This document shows, one piece after another, positions 1-5,661 of a stretch of DNA of 5,661 nt. This stretch comes from UBA11650 sp963997925 (GTDB lineage: Bacteria; Chloroflexota; Dehalococcoidia; Lucifugimonadales; UBA3495), in assembly GCA_963997925.1 (NCBI GenBank), contig CAXEOX010000171.1:1-5661 (forward strand), given 5' to 3'. Below the pieces are notes generated by a model. The model had not been told where the DNA came from. It was given only the letters and a program-made list of their open reading frames with translations, and searched no databases. Each line of letters begins with the position of its first letter. Position 1 is the stretch's first letter. The position numbers were made by a program, and so were the translations under genes.

Positions 1-40
1 GCTAAAATATCGACGATAATTAAATTAGGAGACCACAACC

Positions 41-904
41 ATGCCTAATCGAAAAGTGTTGCTTACAGGCGCTTCCGGCTACATCGCCTCTCAGATCCTC
101 CCGTCTTTCCAGGACCAATATGACATGGCCTTGGTCGACGTGAACGACTCTGACCGGCAAGGATTTAAAGTGCCCGGCGTCGAGATTACCGACTTGGGCG
201 ACCCTGACCTGTCAAAGTATTCCCATCACTTTAAAGACGTGGACACCGTGGTGCACCTGGGGTACAAGCGCCGCCAAGAGTCGCTTTTGGACGATTATTA
301 CGACGAGCAGTTCAACGTCGGCATGGCTTTCAATGTATACCGTTCGGCTTACGAATCCGGCGCCAGGCGGGTCGTAATTGCCAGTTCCAACCACGCCGCA
401 GATTGGTATGAGCACGCGTTGATCCACAACCACGATCTGGAAATGCTGGACCCCTACCGGTTACCGTTGTCGGACAACTTTTACGGTTGGGCCAAGGCTA
501 CTTATGAGCACCTGGGCTTCCTCTTTGCCTCCGGAACGTTCGGACGCAAGCTGGAAGTGGTCCTAGTGCGCATCGGAGCTCCGCGGGAGATTAGATTGGA
601 GGATTTCCCAGGCGACCCGGGACGTTACAAGCGGGACTTGGGAGCATATATCAGCCCCCGGGACCTAACACAACTCTTTACCAGGGCCATCGAAACCCCG
701 AACATCGATAACGAACACGGTATACCGTGGCTGATCGTCTATGGAATCAGCGATAACACCCGCAGCTTCTGGTCGCTTACCAGCGCTCGCCAGGTTTTGG
801 GGTATCGTCCGGAAGACGACTCCGAGATTAAATACGCTAATGACATCCAGAGTTTTCTCACCGGGGAAGGGGCTCGCGGCGGGGTAGGAAGGGTAGGACC
901 TTAG
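41..904 (+). CDS. NAD(P)-dependent extended SDR (epimerase/dehydratase family), uronate dehydrogenase-like
   Basis: This 287-residue protein is an extended short-chain dehydrogenase with an N-terminal Rossmann fold. It shows the nucleotide loop TGASGYIA (9-16), an acidic residue at the end of beta-2 (D33 in LVDV) that favours NAD over NADP, and VVHLG (70-74). It also has ASSNH (114-118) and the catalytic pair Y148/K152 in YGWAK, with Ser115/116 as the likely third member. The SSNH motif, LVRIGAP (175-181), YISPRDL (203-209) and VYGISDNTRSFW (233-244) followed by LGY recall bacterial uronate dehydrogenases, which oxidise uronic acids to aldarolactones with NAD. The length is slightly above that family's roughly 265 residues, and the tail is Gly/Arg-rich (275-287). 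The ATG is preceded by AGGAGA at 27-32, 8 nt upstream, and TAAAAT at 3-8 is a possible -10 box. It is cytoplasmic, with no signal peptide or membrane segment. It stands alone on this strand, convergent with the next gene. The SDR fold is certain; the uronate substrate is an inference, and a sugar epimerase or another sugar dehydrogenase is the alternative. Confidence 0.93.
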   Translation: MPNRKVLLTGASGYIASQILPSFQDQYDMALVDVNDSDRQGFKVPGVEITDLGDPDLSKYSHHFKDVDTVVHLGYKRRQESLLDDYYDEQFNVGMAFNVYRSAYESGARRVVIASSNHAADWYEHALIHNHDLEMLDPYRLPLSDNFYGWAKATYEHLGFLFASGTFGRKLEVVLVRIGAPREIRLEDFPGDPGRYKRDLGAYISPRDLTQLFTRAIETPNIDNEHGIPWLIVYGISDNTRSFWSLTSARQVLGYRPEDDSEIKYANDIQSFLTGEGARGGVGRVGP

Positions 905-905
905 G

Positions 906-956
906 GGCAGATGGCCTTTGCCGAGTCAGCCGGAATCCGCGGCTATTTCGCTTATT
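906..956 (+). terminator. Weak hairpin(s) between convergent genes, possible terminator
   Basis: The 47-nt gap between the two convergent stop codons holds two short inverted repeats. One is GGCA/TGCC (906-909 with 919-922). The other is AGCCG/CGGCT (928-932 with 940-944, 7-nt loop). The second is followed on the + strand by a modestly T-rich stretch (ATTTCGCTTATT, 945-956), which overlaps the end of the opposing gene. Both stems are short and there is no clean T-run, so this is at best a weak terminator for the + strand gene. On the minus strand no T-rich tail follows the hairpin. Confidence 0.25.
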
Positions 957-1965
957 CCTCTGAAATCTTGACCAGCAGCTTGCCGAAGTTCTCGCCGCGC
1001 ATGAGTCCTATGAAGGCTCCGGGGGCGTTCTCTAGCCCTTCGACCACGTCTTCCCGGTACTTGATGCGTCCTTCCTTGATCCACCCGGCGATCCGCTGAC
1101 GGCCCTCTTCATGCTGATTCCTGAATTGACCGACGAGGAACCCTTGCGCGCGGGCCTGCTTGCCCACCAGTAGGCCCATCTTCCTCGGTCCGGGCTCCGG
1201 CTCGTCCTGGTTGTATTGAGAGATCGAGCCGCAGATGGATATGCGGGCGCCCACGTTCAGATGGTCGAACACCGCGTCGGTGATGACACCGCCCACGTTA
1301 TCGAAATAAACGTCCACACCCAGTGGGCAGACCTTGGTCAACGCGGCGTCGACGTTCTCGGTCTTGTAGTTGATTCCAGCGTCGAAGCCCAGGCCGCTTT
1401 TGAGGTATTCCACCTTTTCCGCTGTCCCGGCGATACCAACGGTACGGCAACCCATTATCTTGGATATCTGTCCCACGACCTGGCCTACCGCGCCCGACGC
1501 GGCAGAAACGACTACCGTGTCGCCCGGCCTCGGCTGACCGATCTCTAAGAAGCCGAAGTAGGCCGTCATTCCCGGCATGCCAAGGATACCGAGCGCTGTG
1601 GAGAGGGGTCCGAGACCTGCGTCCACGCGTCGGAGATTATTGCCGTCGGACACGGCAAATTCCTGCCAACCTAACGGTCCCTCGACCACCTCGCCCACGG
1701 TGAACGCGGGGGTCCGGGACTGGACGATCTTCCCCACCACACCCCCAACGATCACTTGGCCCAGCTCCATAGGCGTCGCATAAGGATGGCTGGCCCGCAT
1801 CCGTCCCCTTTGATAAGGGTCCAGAGATAACCAAATAACTTTGACCAGTACCTCCCCCTCGCGGGGTTCGGAGACTGGGGATTCAACCAGGTCAAAATCC
1901 GATTCTTTAGGATAGTTGGCCGGTCTGGCCGAGAGTTGAATCTGGCGGTTTACTGTGTTTGTCAT
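952..1965 (-). CDS. Zinc-independent MDR NADP-dependent oxidoreductase (CurA / prostaglandin reductase type)
   Basis: This 337-residue protein belongs to the leukotriene B4 dehydrogenase/prostaglandin reductase branch of medium-chain reductases. It closely recalls E. coli CurA (YncB), which uses NADPH to reduce the C=C bond of alpha,beta-unsaturated ketones and aldehydes. Visible landmarks are the N-terminal GroES-like half with LSLDPYQRGRM (46-56), LGMPGMTAY (128-136), and the cofactor loop AASGAVG (155-161). Further on are AGTAEK with K184 and NYK with Y200, which in this family hold the NADP 2'-phosphate, then VDVYFDNVGG (217-226), YREDVVEGLENAP (303-315) and NFGK (326-329). Zinc-binding cysteines are absent, as expected. 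The length is normal for the family and there is no export signal. Upstream of the ATG only an imperfect GGGAAG sits very close, so translation initiation looks weak. It lies 69 nt downstream of the LLM gene on the same strand and probably ends that transcript. GATAAT (1984-1989, minus strand) could be an internal -10, but I see no good -35. The family is certain; the physiological substrate is unknown. Confidence 0.95.
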   Translation of the reverse strand: MTNTVNRQIQLSARPANYPKESDFDLVESPVSEPREGEVLVKVIWLSLDPYQRGRMRASHPYATPMELGQVIVGGVVGKIVQSRTPAFTVGEVVEGPLGWQEFAVSDGNNLRRVDAGLGPLSTALGILGMPGMTAYFGFLEIGQPRPGDTVVVSAASGAVGQVVGQISKIMGCRTVGIAGTAEKVEYLKSGLGFDAGINYKTENVDAALTKVCPLGVDVYFDNVGGVITDAVFDHLNVGARISICGSISQYNQDEPEPGPRKMGLLVGKQARAQGFLVGQFRNQHEEGRQRIAGWIKEGRIKYREDVVEGLENAPGAFIGLMRGENFGKLLVKISEE

Positions 1966-2034
1966 GTCTTCCCACTTCTGGCGATTATCACGATAGTGCC
2001 GTCTGAAACTAGCCCGGCCGGTGAGGCCATACCA

Positions 2035-3129
2035 TCACCACGGCCCGGAGGATGGCTCCTCGTTGACCTCATTAACTAGGTCCATCAGATGGCCTAGAAC
2101 CTCGATGCGCTCCGTCAAGTTCGGGGCTTCTAACCCAGTGCGGCCCATGGCGCGATAACGTAAGGATGCGGTCAGCGTGGTTACCCCGGCATCCCGATAC
2201 GCCCGGATACGGTCCTTCACCATTTCGTCGGTGCCAATCAGATTGGACTTGAGGACCATCTCCGGAGGCACCAGTTTGCGGGCCTCGTCACGACGACCAT
2301 CGATCCAAAGATCCTGGATCTTCTTCGCCTCGTCGGCATAACCGGCGCGGCTGTAGGCGGAGTTGTAAAAATTGAACTCCCTGGAGCCCATGGCGCCCAA
2401 ACTGAACGCCAATCCTGGCTTCAGCGCCCCCACCGCCTCGTCGACGTCGTCGGTGAAAAGCACCGTGCCCCCGGCTTGGAGGTCAAGTTCTCCCATGGAC
2501 CTGCCGGCCTTCCGAACGCCTTCCTGGATGTGGTCGAAGAAGACAGCGGCATGCTCGGGCATGAAGGACGTGCCTTTCCAGCCATCGGCCAGTTCCCCGG
2601 TTAGACGCAGATTCCGTGGGCCTAGGGAGGCGATGTAGATCGGGATGTTCGGCATCTGAGGCGCCTCGGCTCGGATCGACTTGCCTTGGCCTTCCCGAAC
2701 CGGCAGCCGGTAGGTTCGTCCCTGGTAGGCTACCCGGTCGCCGTTGAATAGTTGCCTCATGATTTCGATGGTTTCCCGCGTCCGCTGTATCGGGTTGTCG
2801 AAGATAACGCCGTGAAACCCTTCAATGACCTGGGGACCGCTGGTCCCGATGCCCAAGAGGAACCGGCCATCGGACATGGAGTAGAGGGACATGGCGGTCA
2901 TGGCCATGTTGGTGGGGGTGCGGGTCCCGATCTGGAGAACCCCGGTTCCCAGTTTTATACGGGAGGTCTTGGCCGCCAGGTAAGCCAGCGGAGTCGCGCC
3001 GTCGAATCCCCAACCTTCGGGAGACCAGATACTATCGACGCCGATCCGCTCCGCTTCCACGGCGAAAGTGGTGAGGTCCTGCCAATCGGCCACCGAATAG
3101 CCGTGAATGAATCCTGTGGAAACTTGCAT
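2035..3129 (-). CDS. LLM-class flavin/F420-dependent oxidoreductase, Rv3520c-like
   Basis: This is a luciferase-like TIM-barrel oxidoreductase of 364 residues from the start chosen here. Landmarks are the first barrel strand MQVSTGF, then AVEAERIGVDSIWSPEGW (23-40), TSRIKLGTGV (55-64), SDGRFLLGIGTSGPQVIEGF (86-105) and IPIYIASLGPRNLRL (162-176) before ADGW (181-184). FSLGAMGSREFNFYNSAYSR (242-261) and the late IGT..MVKDRI..Y..AGVTTLT segment (298-320) follow. The SGPQVIEG motif and the late NFYNSAYSRAGY region resemble the mycobacterial Rv3520c group of predicted F420-dependent oxidoreductases. F420 versus FMN cannot be decided from sequence. An upstream ATG at 3159 would add ten residues and overlap the preceding gene by 17 nt. 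The internal ATG at 3129 is preferred because GGAGG (3136-3140) lies 6 nt before it and the family N-terminus begins there. The gene follows the CoA-transferase by 13 nt, so co-transcription is very likely. The family is secure; the reaction (monooxygenation, or hydride transfer from F420H2) is not known. Confidence 0.95.
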   Translation of the reverse strand: MQVSTGFIHGYSVADWQDLTTFAVEAERIGVDSIWSPEGWGFDGATPLAYLAAKTSRIKLGTGVLQIGTRTPTNMAMTAMSLYSMSDGRFLLGIGTSGPQVIEGFHGVIFDNPIQRTRETIEIMRQLFNGDRVAYQGRTYRLPVREGQGKSIRAEAPQMPNIPIYIASLGPRNLRLTGELADGWKGTSFMPEHAAVFFDHIQEGVRKAGRSMGELDLQAGGTVLFTDDVDEAVGALKPGLAFSLGAMGSREFNFYNSAYSRAGYADEAKKIQDLWIDGRRDEARKLVPPEMVLKSNLIGTDEMVKDRIRAYRDAGVTTLTASLRYRAMGRTGLEAPNLTERIEVLGHLMDLVNEVNEEPSSGPW

Positions 3130-3135
3130 CCAGAT

Positions 3136-3140
3136 CCTCC
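3136..3140 (-). promoter_or_regulatory. Shine-Dalgarno GGAGG deciding the start of the LLM oxidoreductase
   Basis: On the minus strand GGAGG is followed by six bases (ATCTGG) and then the ATG at 3129-3127. It lies in the 13-nt gap after the TGA of the CoA-transferase (3145-3143). This favours the shorter start over the ATG at 3159, which would overlap the upstream gene. Confidence 0.85.
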
Positions 3141-3142
3141 GT

Positions 3143-5428
3143 TCAGCCCGCCGCAACACCTTCGGTCAATATAACGCCTCGCTCCAGCAGCCTGTCGAAC
3201 TCCTGACCCATGCCAACTTCCTCTAAGATCTCGCGGCCTTGGGCGCCGGGTTTGGGAGCGGGCCGGCCTGGCGCCACCGGTGTCTTCGACAGCCGGGGCG
3301 AGGGGCCGACGCCGGTTACCAACCCTATCTCGTCGTGTTCCCTGGTAAGGCTGAGACCATGGTCGATAACCCAAGGATCGTCCAGCAGCTCACTCAATGC
3401 GCTAACAACCCGGTGAGCGCCGACACCGGCATCGTTCAGCCGTTGGACCCAAGATTGGACGGTGCCAGCCTTGAAGCGTTCCTCCAGCGACTCGGTCAGC
3501 GCCTCTCCATGGAGAGCATCTATACCAGAAAGTCCGTCGACCGTGGTCAGGCGCGGCAGATCGCTCTCTTGAGCGCCGACGAAGAGCCAGCCGTCCTTGG
3601 CTTGATAGGCCCGGTGCAGCGGTCGGCCGCCCATCGAATCCATACCCCGGGGTTCGTCCCAAGATTTACCGCCGTAAAGTTGCATATAAGGTGATTGGTG
3701 GATCATGGCCGTGTAGGCCAGAGCCGAATCTACGTGCTGTCCTTGGCCAGTGCGCTCCCGGTGCAACAGAGCCAAGGCCACGCCGTATGCTCCCATGTAC
3801 CCGGTACCGTAGTCGTTGATCGCATTGGGCTGGGTTGTGGGAGTACCATCGCCCCCCAAACGGCGGTCCATGCCGGTAGCGGCCTGGGCGAACTGTTCGT
3901 GACCCGGCCGGCCGGCCCAGGGGCCCAGATGACCATAGGCATTGAGCGACACGTAGATGATATCCGGTTTTCGCTTGCGCAATTCTTCATAGCCCAGACC
4001 CAGGGCCTCAATCCTGCCCGCGCGGTAATTCTGGGCTACAACGTCGGTGTCTTCCAGCAAACGCCAGAATACGTCCAGACCTTCCTGGGTTTTCAGATCC
4101 AACAATATGCTGCGTTTCCCCCGGTTGACCTCATTGTGAGAAGAGACGGTGCTGCCACGGCTTGGGTTATCGATCTTGATAACGTCGGCGCCGTACTCGG
4201 CCAGCGTTCGGCCGCAGGTAGGCCCGGCGAGAATGATGCACAAGTCGAGCACTTTGACCCCTTCCAGAACGGAACGCATGGTTTTGTCAGCGGCCTGCGC
4301 CGGAGGAGCCTGCTGCTGAGACGCCACCTCTAAAAGGATCTCTTCCCGGTCTTGGTCCGGCGCCGGCGCCGGGCGGCGCACTTCTCCAGGAGTAAGCGAC
4401 AATCGGGCGTTTATGCCCGGCTGCAGCATCTTCCCGTAGGTAGGGTCCTGGACCTCTATCACCATTTTGGATTCCAAGGCGTGGGGATGGGAGAACCACT
4501 CTTCACTGGTGCGGCACATGGCGCACTCACTGCCTGCTCCGGCAACCAAGTCTTCCCACTCTTGGGCAGTGCGAGTTTTAAACAGCTCTTTCATCCGGCG
4601 CTCCAGTTCGTCAGCCAACTCAACCTCGCGGCCGAGCCGGTCGACGTCGGTCAAACCTTCGGCATGCCAGGAGGTAATGCCGGCAGCTTCGACGAACTGG
4701 TGAAGGTTCTGGTTACCAGAGCCTCCGAATCGCACCCAACGCCCATCCTTGCATTGGAAATGGCCGCCCCAGATCCGGCGCAAGTCCACGCCGGTATCCT
4801 TTTCACTGTGAACTCTCATGCCGGCCCGGCCGATGGATGCAAAGGTAGCGTCGAACAAAGGTTCCTCTATGCGCTGTCCAACACCGTCCCGTTCCCGGGA
4901 GATCAGCGCCATTATCGTGGCCACCACGCCTTGGAAGGCCCCGTAATTGGAGGAGATCGGGATGGCGGTGTACACGGGATCTTGCGTTCCACTTTCCGAC
5001 GGACGGGGCCGGTATGTAGCCGTAGCCGCGCCCAAGATTCCTTCCCAAGCAGGGGTGGCGGCGCGGGGGTCGTCGGAGGCGAATCCAGGCAGCGACAAGT
5101 AGACCAGGCGGGGGTTGGCCAGGGTCATGGCCTCCGCTCCCAAACCGAGCTTGTCCATGACTCCGGGGCGGAAGTTCTCCACCACAACGTCGGCACCTTG
5201 AATCAATCCTTTGGCCGTGGACAAGTCTCCGGCCTCCTTCAGGTCCAGCACGATGCTGCGCTTGCCCCGATTCCAGGTGGCGTTCGCCGGGGTTTTCCAG
5301 CGTGGCCCGCCGGGAGGGTCGACCTTAATCACATCGGCCCCCTGGTCTGCCATTAGCATCCCCACCAAGGGACCAGCGATGTACTGCCCAAAGTCAATCA
5401 CCTTAAATCCGTCAAGCGCACCAGCCAT
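3143..5428 (-). CDS. Tandem two-domain CaiB/BaiF (family III) CoA-transferase
   Basis: This 761-residue protein contains two complete family III CoA-transferase domains; single-domain members run about 380-450 residues. Domain 1 covers about 1-368: VIDFGQYIAGP (10-20), GADVIKVDPPGG (30-41), NRGKRSIVLDLK (53-64), ENFRPG (84-89), a C-terminal tail with RTSEEW.SHPHALES (306-320), and RRPAPAPDQD (351-360). A Gln/Ala/Pro linker (about 370-382) leads to domain 2 (about 387-742): VLDLCIILAGP (393-403), GADVIKID (413-420), NRGKRSILLDLK (435-446), NDYGTGY (538-544), RERTGQGQHVD (557-567), and a second complete tail. The enzymes move CoA from a donor thioester to a carboxylate through an aspartyl-CoA anhydride. 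D539 sits 18 residues before R557, the same spacing as the catalytic Asp169 of formyl-CoA transferase. The equivalent place in domain 1 is S160, so only the second half looks catalytic. Neither half has the Gln that precedes AGP in formyl-CoA transferase. GGGAG (5434-5438) lies 5 nt before the ATG. It is first in a probable operon with the LLM gene. The two-domain layout resembles the DMSP CoA-transferase/lyase DddD, but identity with DddD is not claimed. Confidence 0.95.
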   Translation of the reverse strand: MAGALDGFKVIDFGQYIAGPLVGMLMADQGADVIKVDPPGGPRWKTPANATWNRGKRSIVLDLKEAGDLSTAKGLIQGADVVVENFRPGVMDKLGLGAEAMTLANPRLVYLSLPGFASDDPRAATPAWEGILGAATATYRPRPSESGTQDPVYTAIPISSNYGAFQGVVATIMALISRERDGVGQRIEEPLFDATFASIGRAGMRVHSEKDTGVDLRRIWGGHFQCKDGRWVRFGGSGNQNLHQFVEAAGITSWHAEGLTDVDRLGREVELADELERRMKELFKTRTAQEWEDLVAGAGSECAMCRTSEEWFSHPHALESKMVIEVQDPTYGKMLQPGINARLSLTPGEVRRPAPAPDQDREEILLEVASQQQAPPAQAADKTMRSVLEGVKVLDLCIILAGPTCGRTLAEYGADVIKIDNPSRGSTVSSHNEVNRGKRSILLDLKTQEGLDVFWRLLEDTDVVAQNYRAGRIEALGLGYEELRKRKPDIIYVSLNAYGHLGPWAGRPGHEQFAQAATGMDRRLGGDGTPTTQPNAINDYGTGYMGAYGVALALLHRERTGQGQHVDSALAYTAMIHQSPYMQLYGGKSWDEPRGMDSMGGRPLHRAYQAKDGWLFVGAQESDLPRLTTVDGLSGIDALHGEALTESLEERFKAGTVQSWVQRLNDAGVGAHRVVSALSELLDDPWVIDHGLSLTREHDEIGLVTGVGPSPRLSKTPVAPGRPAPKPGAQGREILEEVGMGQEFDRLLERGVILTEGVAAG

Positions 5429-5454
5429 GTCAGCTCCCTATATTTTTTTACGAT

Positions 5455-5477
5455 TAGATTTTCGGAACAATAATCTA
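5455..5477. repeat. 6-bp inverted repeat in the CoA-transferase leader
   Basis: TAGATT (5455-5460) and AATCTA (5472-5477) form perfect 6-bp arms around an 11-bp centre that itself contains TTC-G-GAA (5461-5467). It lies 27 bp upstream of the CoA-transferase start codon and downstream of the candidate promoter, so it would be in the leader RNA. It could be an operator half-site pair or a weak leader hairpin. In AT-rich leader DNA a repeat this short can also be chance. Confidence 0.3.
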
Positions 5478-5501
5478 GAAGAAGCCAGTTTCGGCCGGAT
5501 G

Positions 5502-5510
5502 ATTGTAACA
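5502..5510 (-). promoter_or_regulatory. Candidate extended -10 promoter element for the CoA-transferase operon
   Basis: On the minus strand the bases read TG-T-TACAAT, an extended -10 element with one mismatch from TATAAT. No convincing -35 hexamer is present at 16-18 bp upstream, which extended -10 promoters can tolerate. Transcription would begin near 5495 and leave a leader of about 65 nt that includes the 5455-5477 inverted repeat. This is a pattern match only. Confidence 0.3.
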
Positions 5511-5622
5511 TTTGGTTGTGGGGTAGGGAGACGGCGCGGACGCTTGTACCGAAATGGCAGGAGGGTGGTGTAGACCGAGGCTTGTGGACGCGGGATGGTG
5601 AGCCGTGTTGAGGTGGTCCCGG
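5511..5622 (-). terminator. C-rich, G-poor tract after the upstream gene, possible Rho-utilisation region
   Basis: Read as minus-strand RNA, this stretch has 53 C and 18 G in 112 nt (counted by hand), with recurrent ACCACC/ACCATCC elements (5612-5617, 5593-5599, 5554-5559). It begins just after the TAA at 5625-5623. No stable hairpin with a T-run is visible. High C over G in unstructured RNA is the known signature of Rho loading sites, so this may terminate the upstream transcript before the CoA-transferase promoter. The composition is seen directly; the Rho role is inferred. Confidence 0.3.
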
Positions 5623-5661
5623 TTATTTGAACAACTTCCGCATCGCCTTGCCGGTGGCCTT
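5623..5661 (-). CDS. Partial CDS, C-terminal end only; possibly an acyl-CoA synthetase (AMP-binding) gene
   Basis: The minus strand from the window edge reads KATGKAMRKLFK followed by TAA (5625-5623), with no stop in this frame up to the edge. A TGK motif followed by basic and hydrophobic residues a few positions before the C-terminus is how many AMP-forming acyl-CoA synthetases end. In that family it is the A10 motif, whose Lys contacts the acyl-adenylate. The same direction as the CoA-transferase and the 194-nt gap suit a neighbouring acyl-CoA gene. Only 12 residues are visible, so both the reality of the gene and its family are tentative. Confidence 0.4.
   Translation of the reverse strand, partial: KATGKAMRKLFK

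Noticed and set aside
1216..1548. Open + strand frame of 110 codons opposite the MDR reductase.
   Set aside because: It is in the same codon-aligned antisense register and has no recognisable motif. The minus-strand gene is a convincing full-length family member.
2752..3174. Open + strand frame of 140 codons opposite the LLM gene.
   Set aside because: It is codon-aligned with the LLM gene and rich in Gly/His/Pro low-complexity residues typical of antisense translation.
3239..5356. A run of long + strand ORFs (3239-3694, 3695-4333, 4352-5356) opposite the CoA-transferase gene, looking like antisense genes.
   Set aside because: All three are in the codon-aligned antisense register of the CoA-transferase. 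Stops there require TTA, CTA or TCA sense codons, which are rare in this GC-rich gene, so long open frames arise passively. The translations match no family I recognise, while the minus strand has clear conserved domains.
3143..5428. The possibility that the 761-residue ORF is two genes joined by a sequencing or assembly error.
   Set aside because: The frame runs without interruption through a plausible Gln/Ala/Pro linker. The ATG of codon 384 has no good Shine-Dalgarno that I can see, and tandem CaiB domains in one chain are known (for example DddD).
3143..5428. Naming the CoA-transferase DddD (DMSP CoA-transferase/lyase) because of its tandem domains.
   Set aside because: Shared architecture alone is not enough. 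No DMSP transporter or other ddd gene is visible, and a sequence comparison would be needed.
5211..5573. + strand ORF of 120 codons running from the CoA-transferase into the intergenic region, possibly a small gene.
   Set aside because: Most of it is antisense to the conserved N-terminus of the CoA-transferase. The rest crosses the AT-rich leader and skewed tract, and no family resemblance is visible.

Overview
The window reads as a bacterial catabolic gene neighbourhood of moderately GC-rich DNA with short intergenic gaps and Shine-Dalgarno-led genes. It holds four complete protein genes and probably the last dozen codons of a fifth. I see no tRNA, rRNA, CRISPR array, insertion sequence, phage gene or long repeat. 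A two-domain class III CoA-transferase, an Rv3520c-type luciferase-like oxidoreductase, a CurA-type alkenal/enone reductase and a uronate-dehydrogenase-like SDR together are typical of organic-matter-degrading Chloroflexota (SAR202/Dehalococcoidia type) and of some Actinobacteria. This taxonomic guess rests on gene content only, with no marker gene in view.

Layout: positions 41-904 (+) encode the extended SDR, preceded by a good Shine-Dalgarno. It converges, across 47 nt with a weak hairpin, on a minus-strand series. That series is read from right to left. First is a 761-residue tandem CaiB/BaiF CoA-transferase (5428-3143). Only 13 nt later comes the LLM oxidoreductase (3129-2035, with the start moved 10 codons inward on the basis of a perfect GGAGG). 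After 69 nt comes the zinc-independent medium-chain reductase (1965-952). The first two are almost certainly co-transcribed, and the third probably is. Upstream, 5429-5622 is non-coding and holds a C-rich/G-poor (in the transcript) tract, an extended -10 candidate and a 6-bp inverted repeat. At the right edge, 5661-5623 (-) looks like the C-terminus of another gene, with a TGK motif reminiscent of the A10 motif of acyl-CoA synthetases.

How they may work together (inference): the CoA-transferase would activate a carboxylic acid as a CoA thioester. The LLM enzyme (FMN or F420) would carry out a redox step on an organic substrate. The MDR reductase would saturate a conjugated C=C. The SDR could oxidise a sugar or uronate-type hydroxyl, but it is on the opposite strand and may be unrelated. 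No substrate can be read from sequence.

The most interesting point is the CoA-transferase: two full family-III domains in one chain. The catalytic Asp is present in the second (D539), but Ser (S160) occupies the equivalent place in the first. This suggests a covalent pseudo-dimer with one active site. Otherwise the region is ordinary metabolism, and I find no convincing evidence of an undescribed system.
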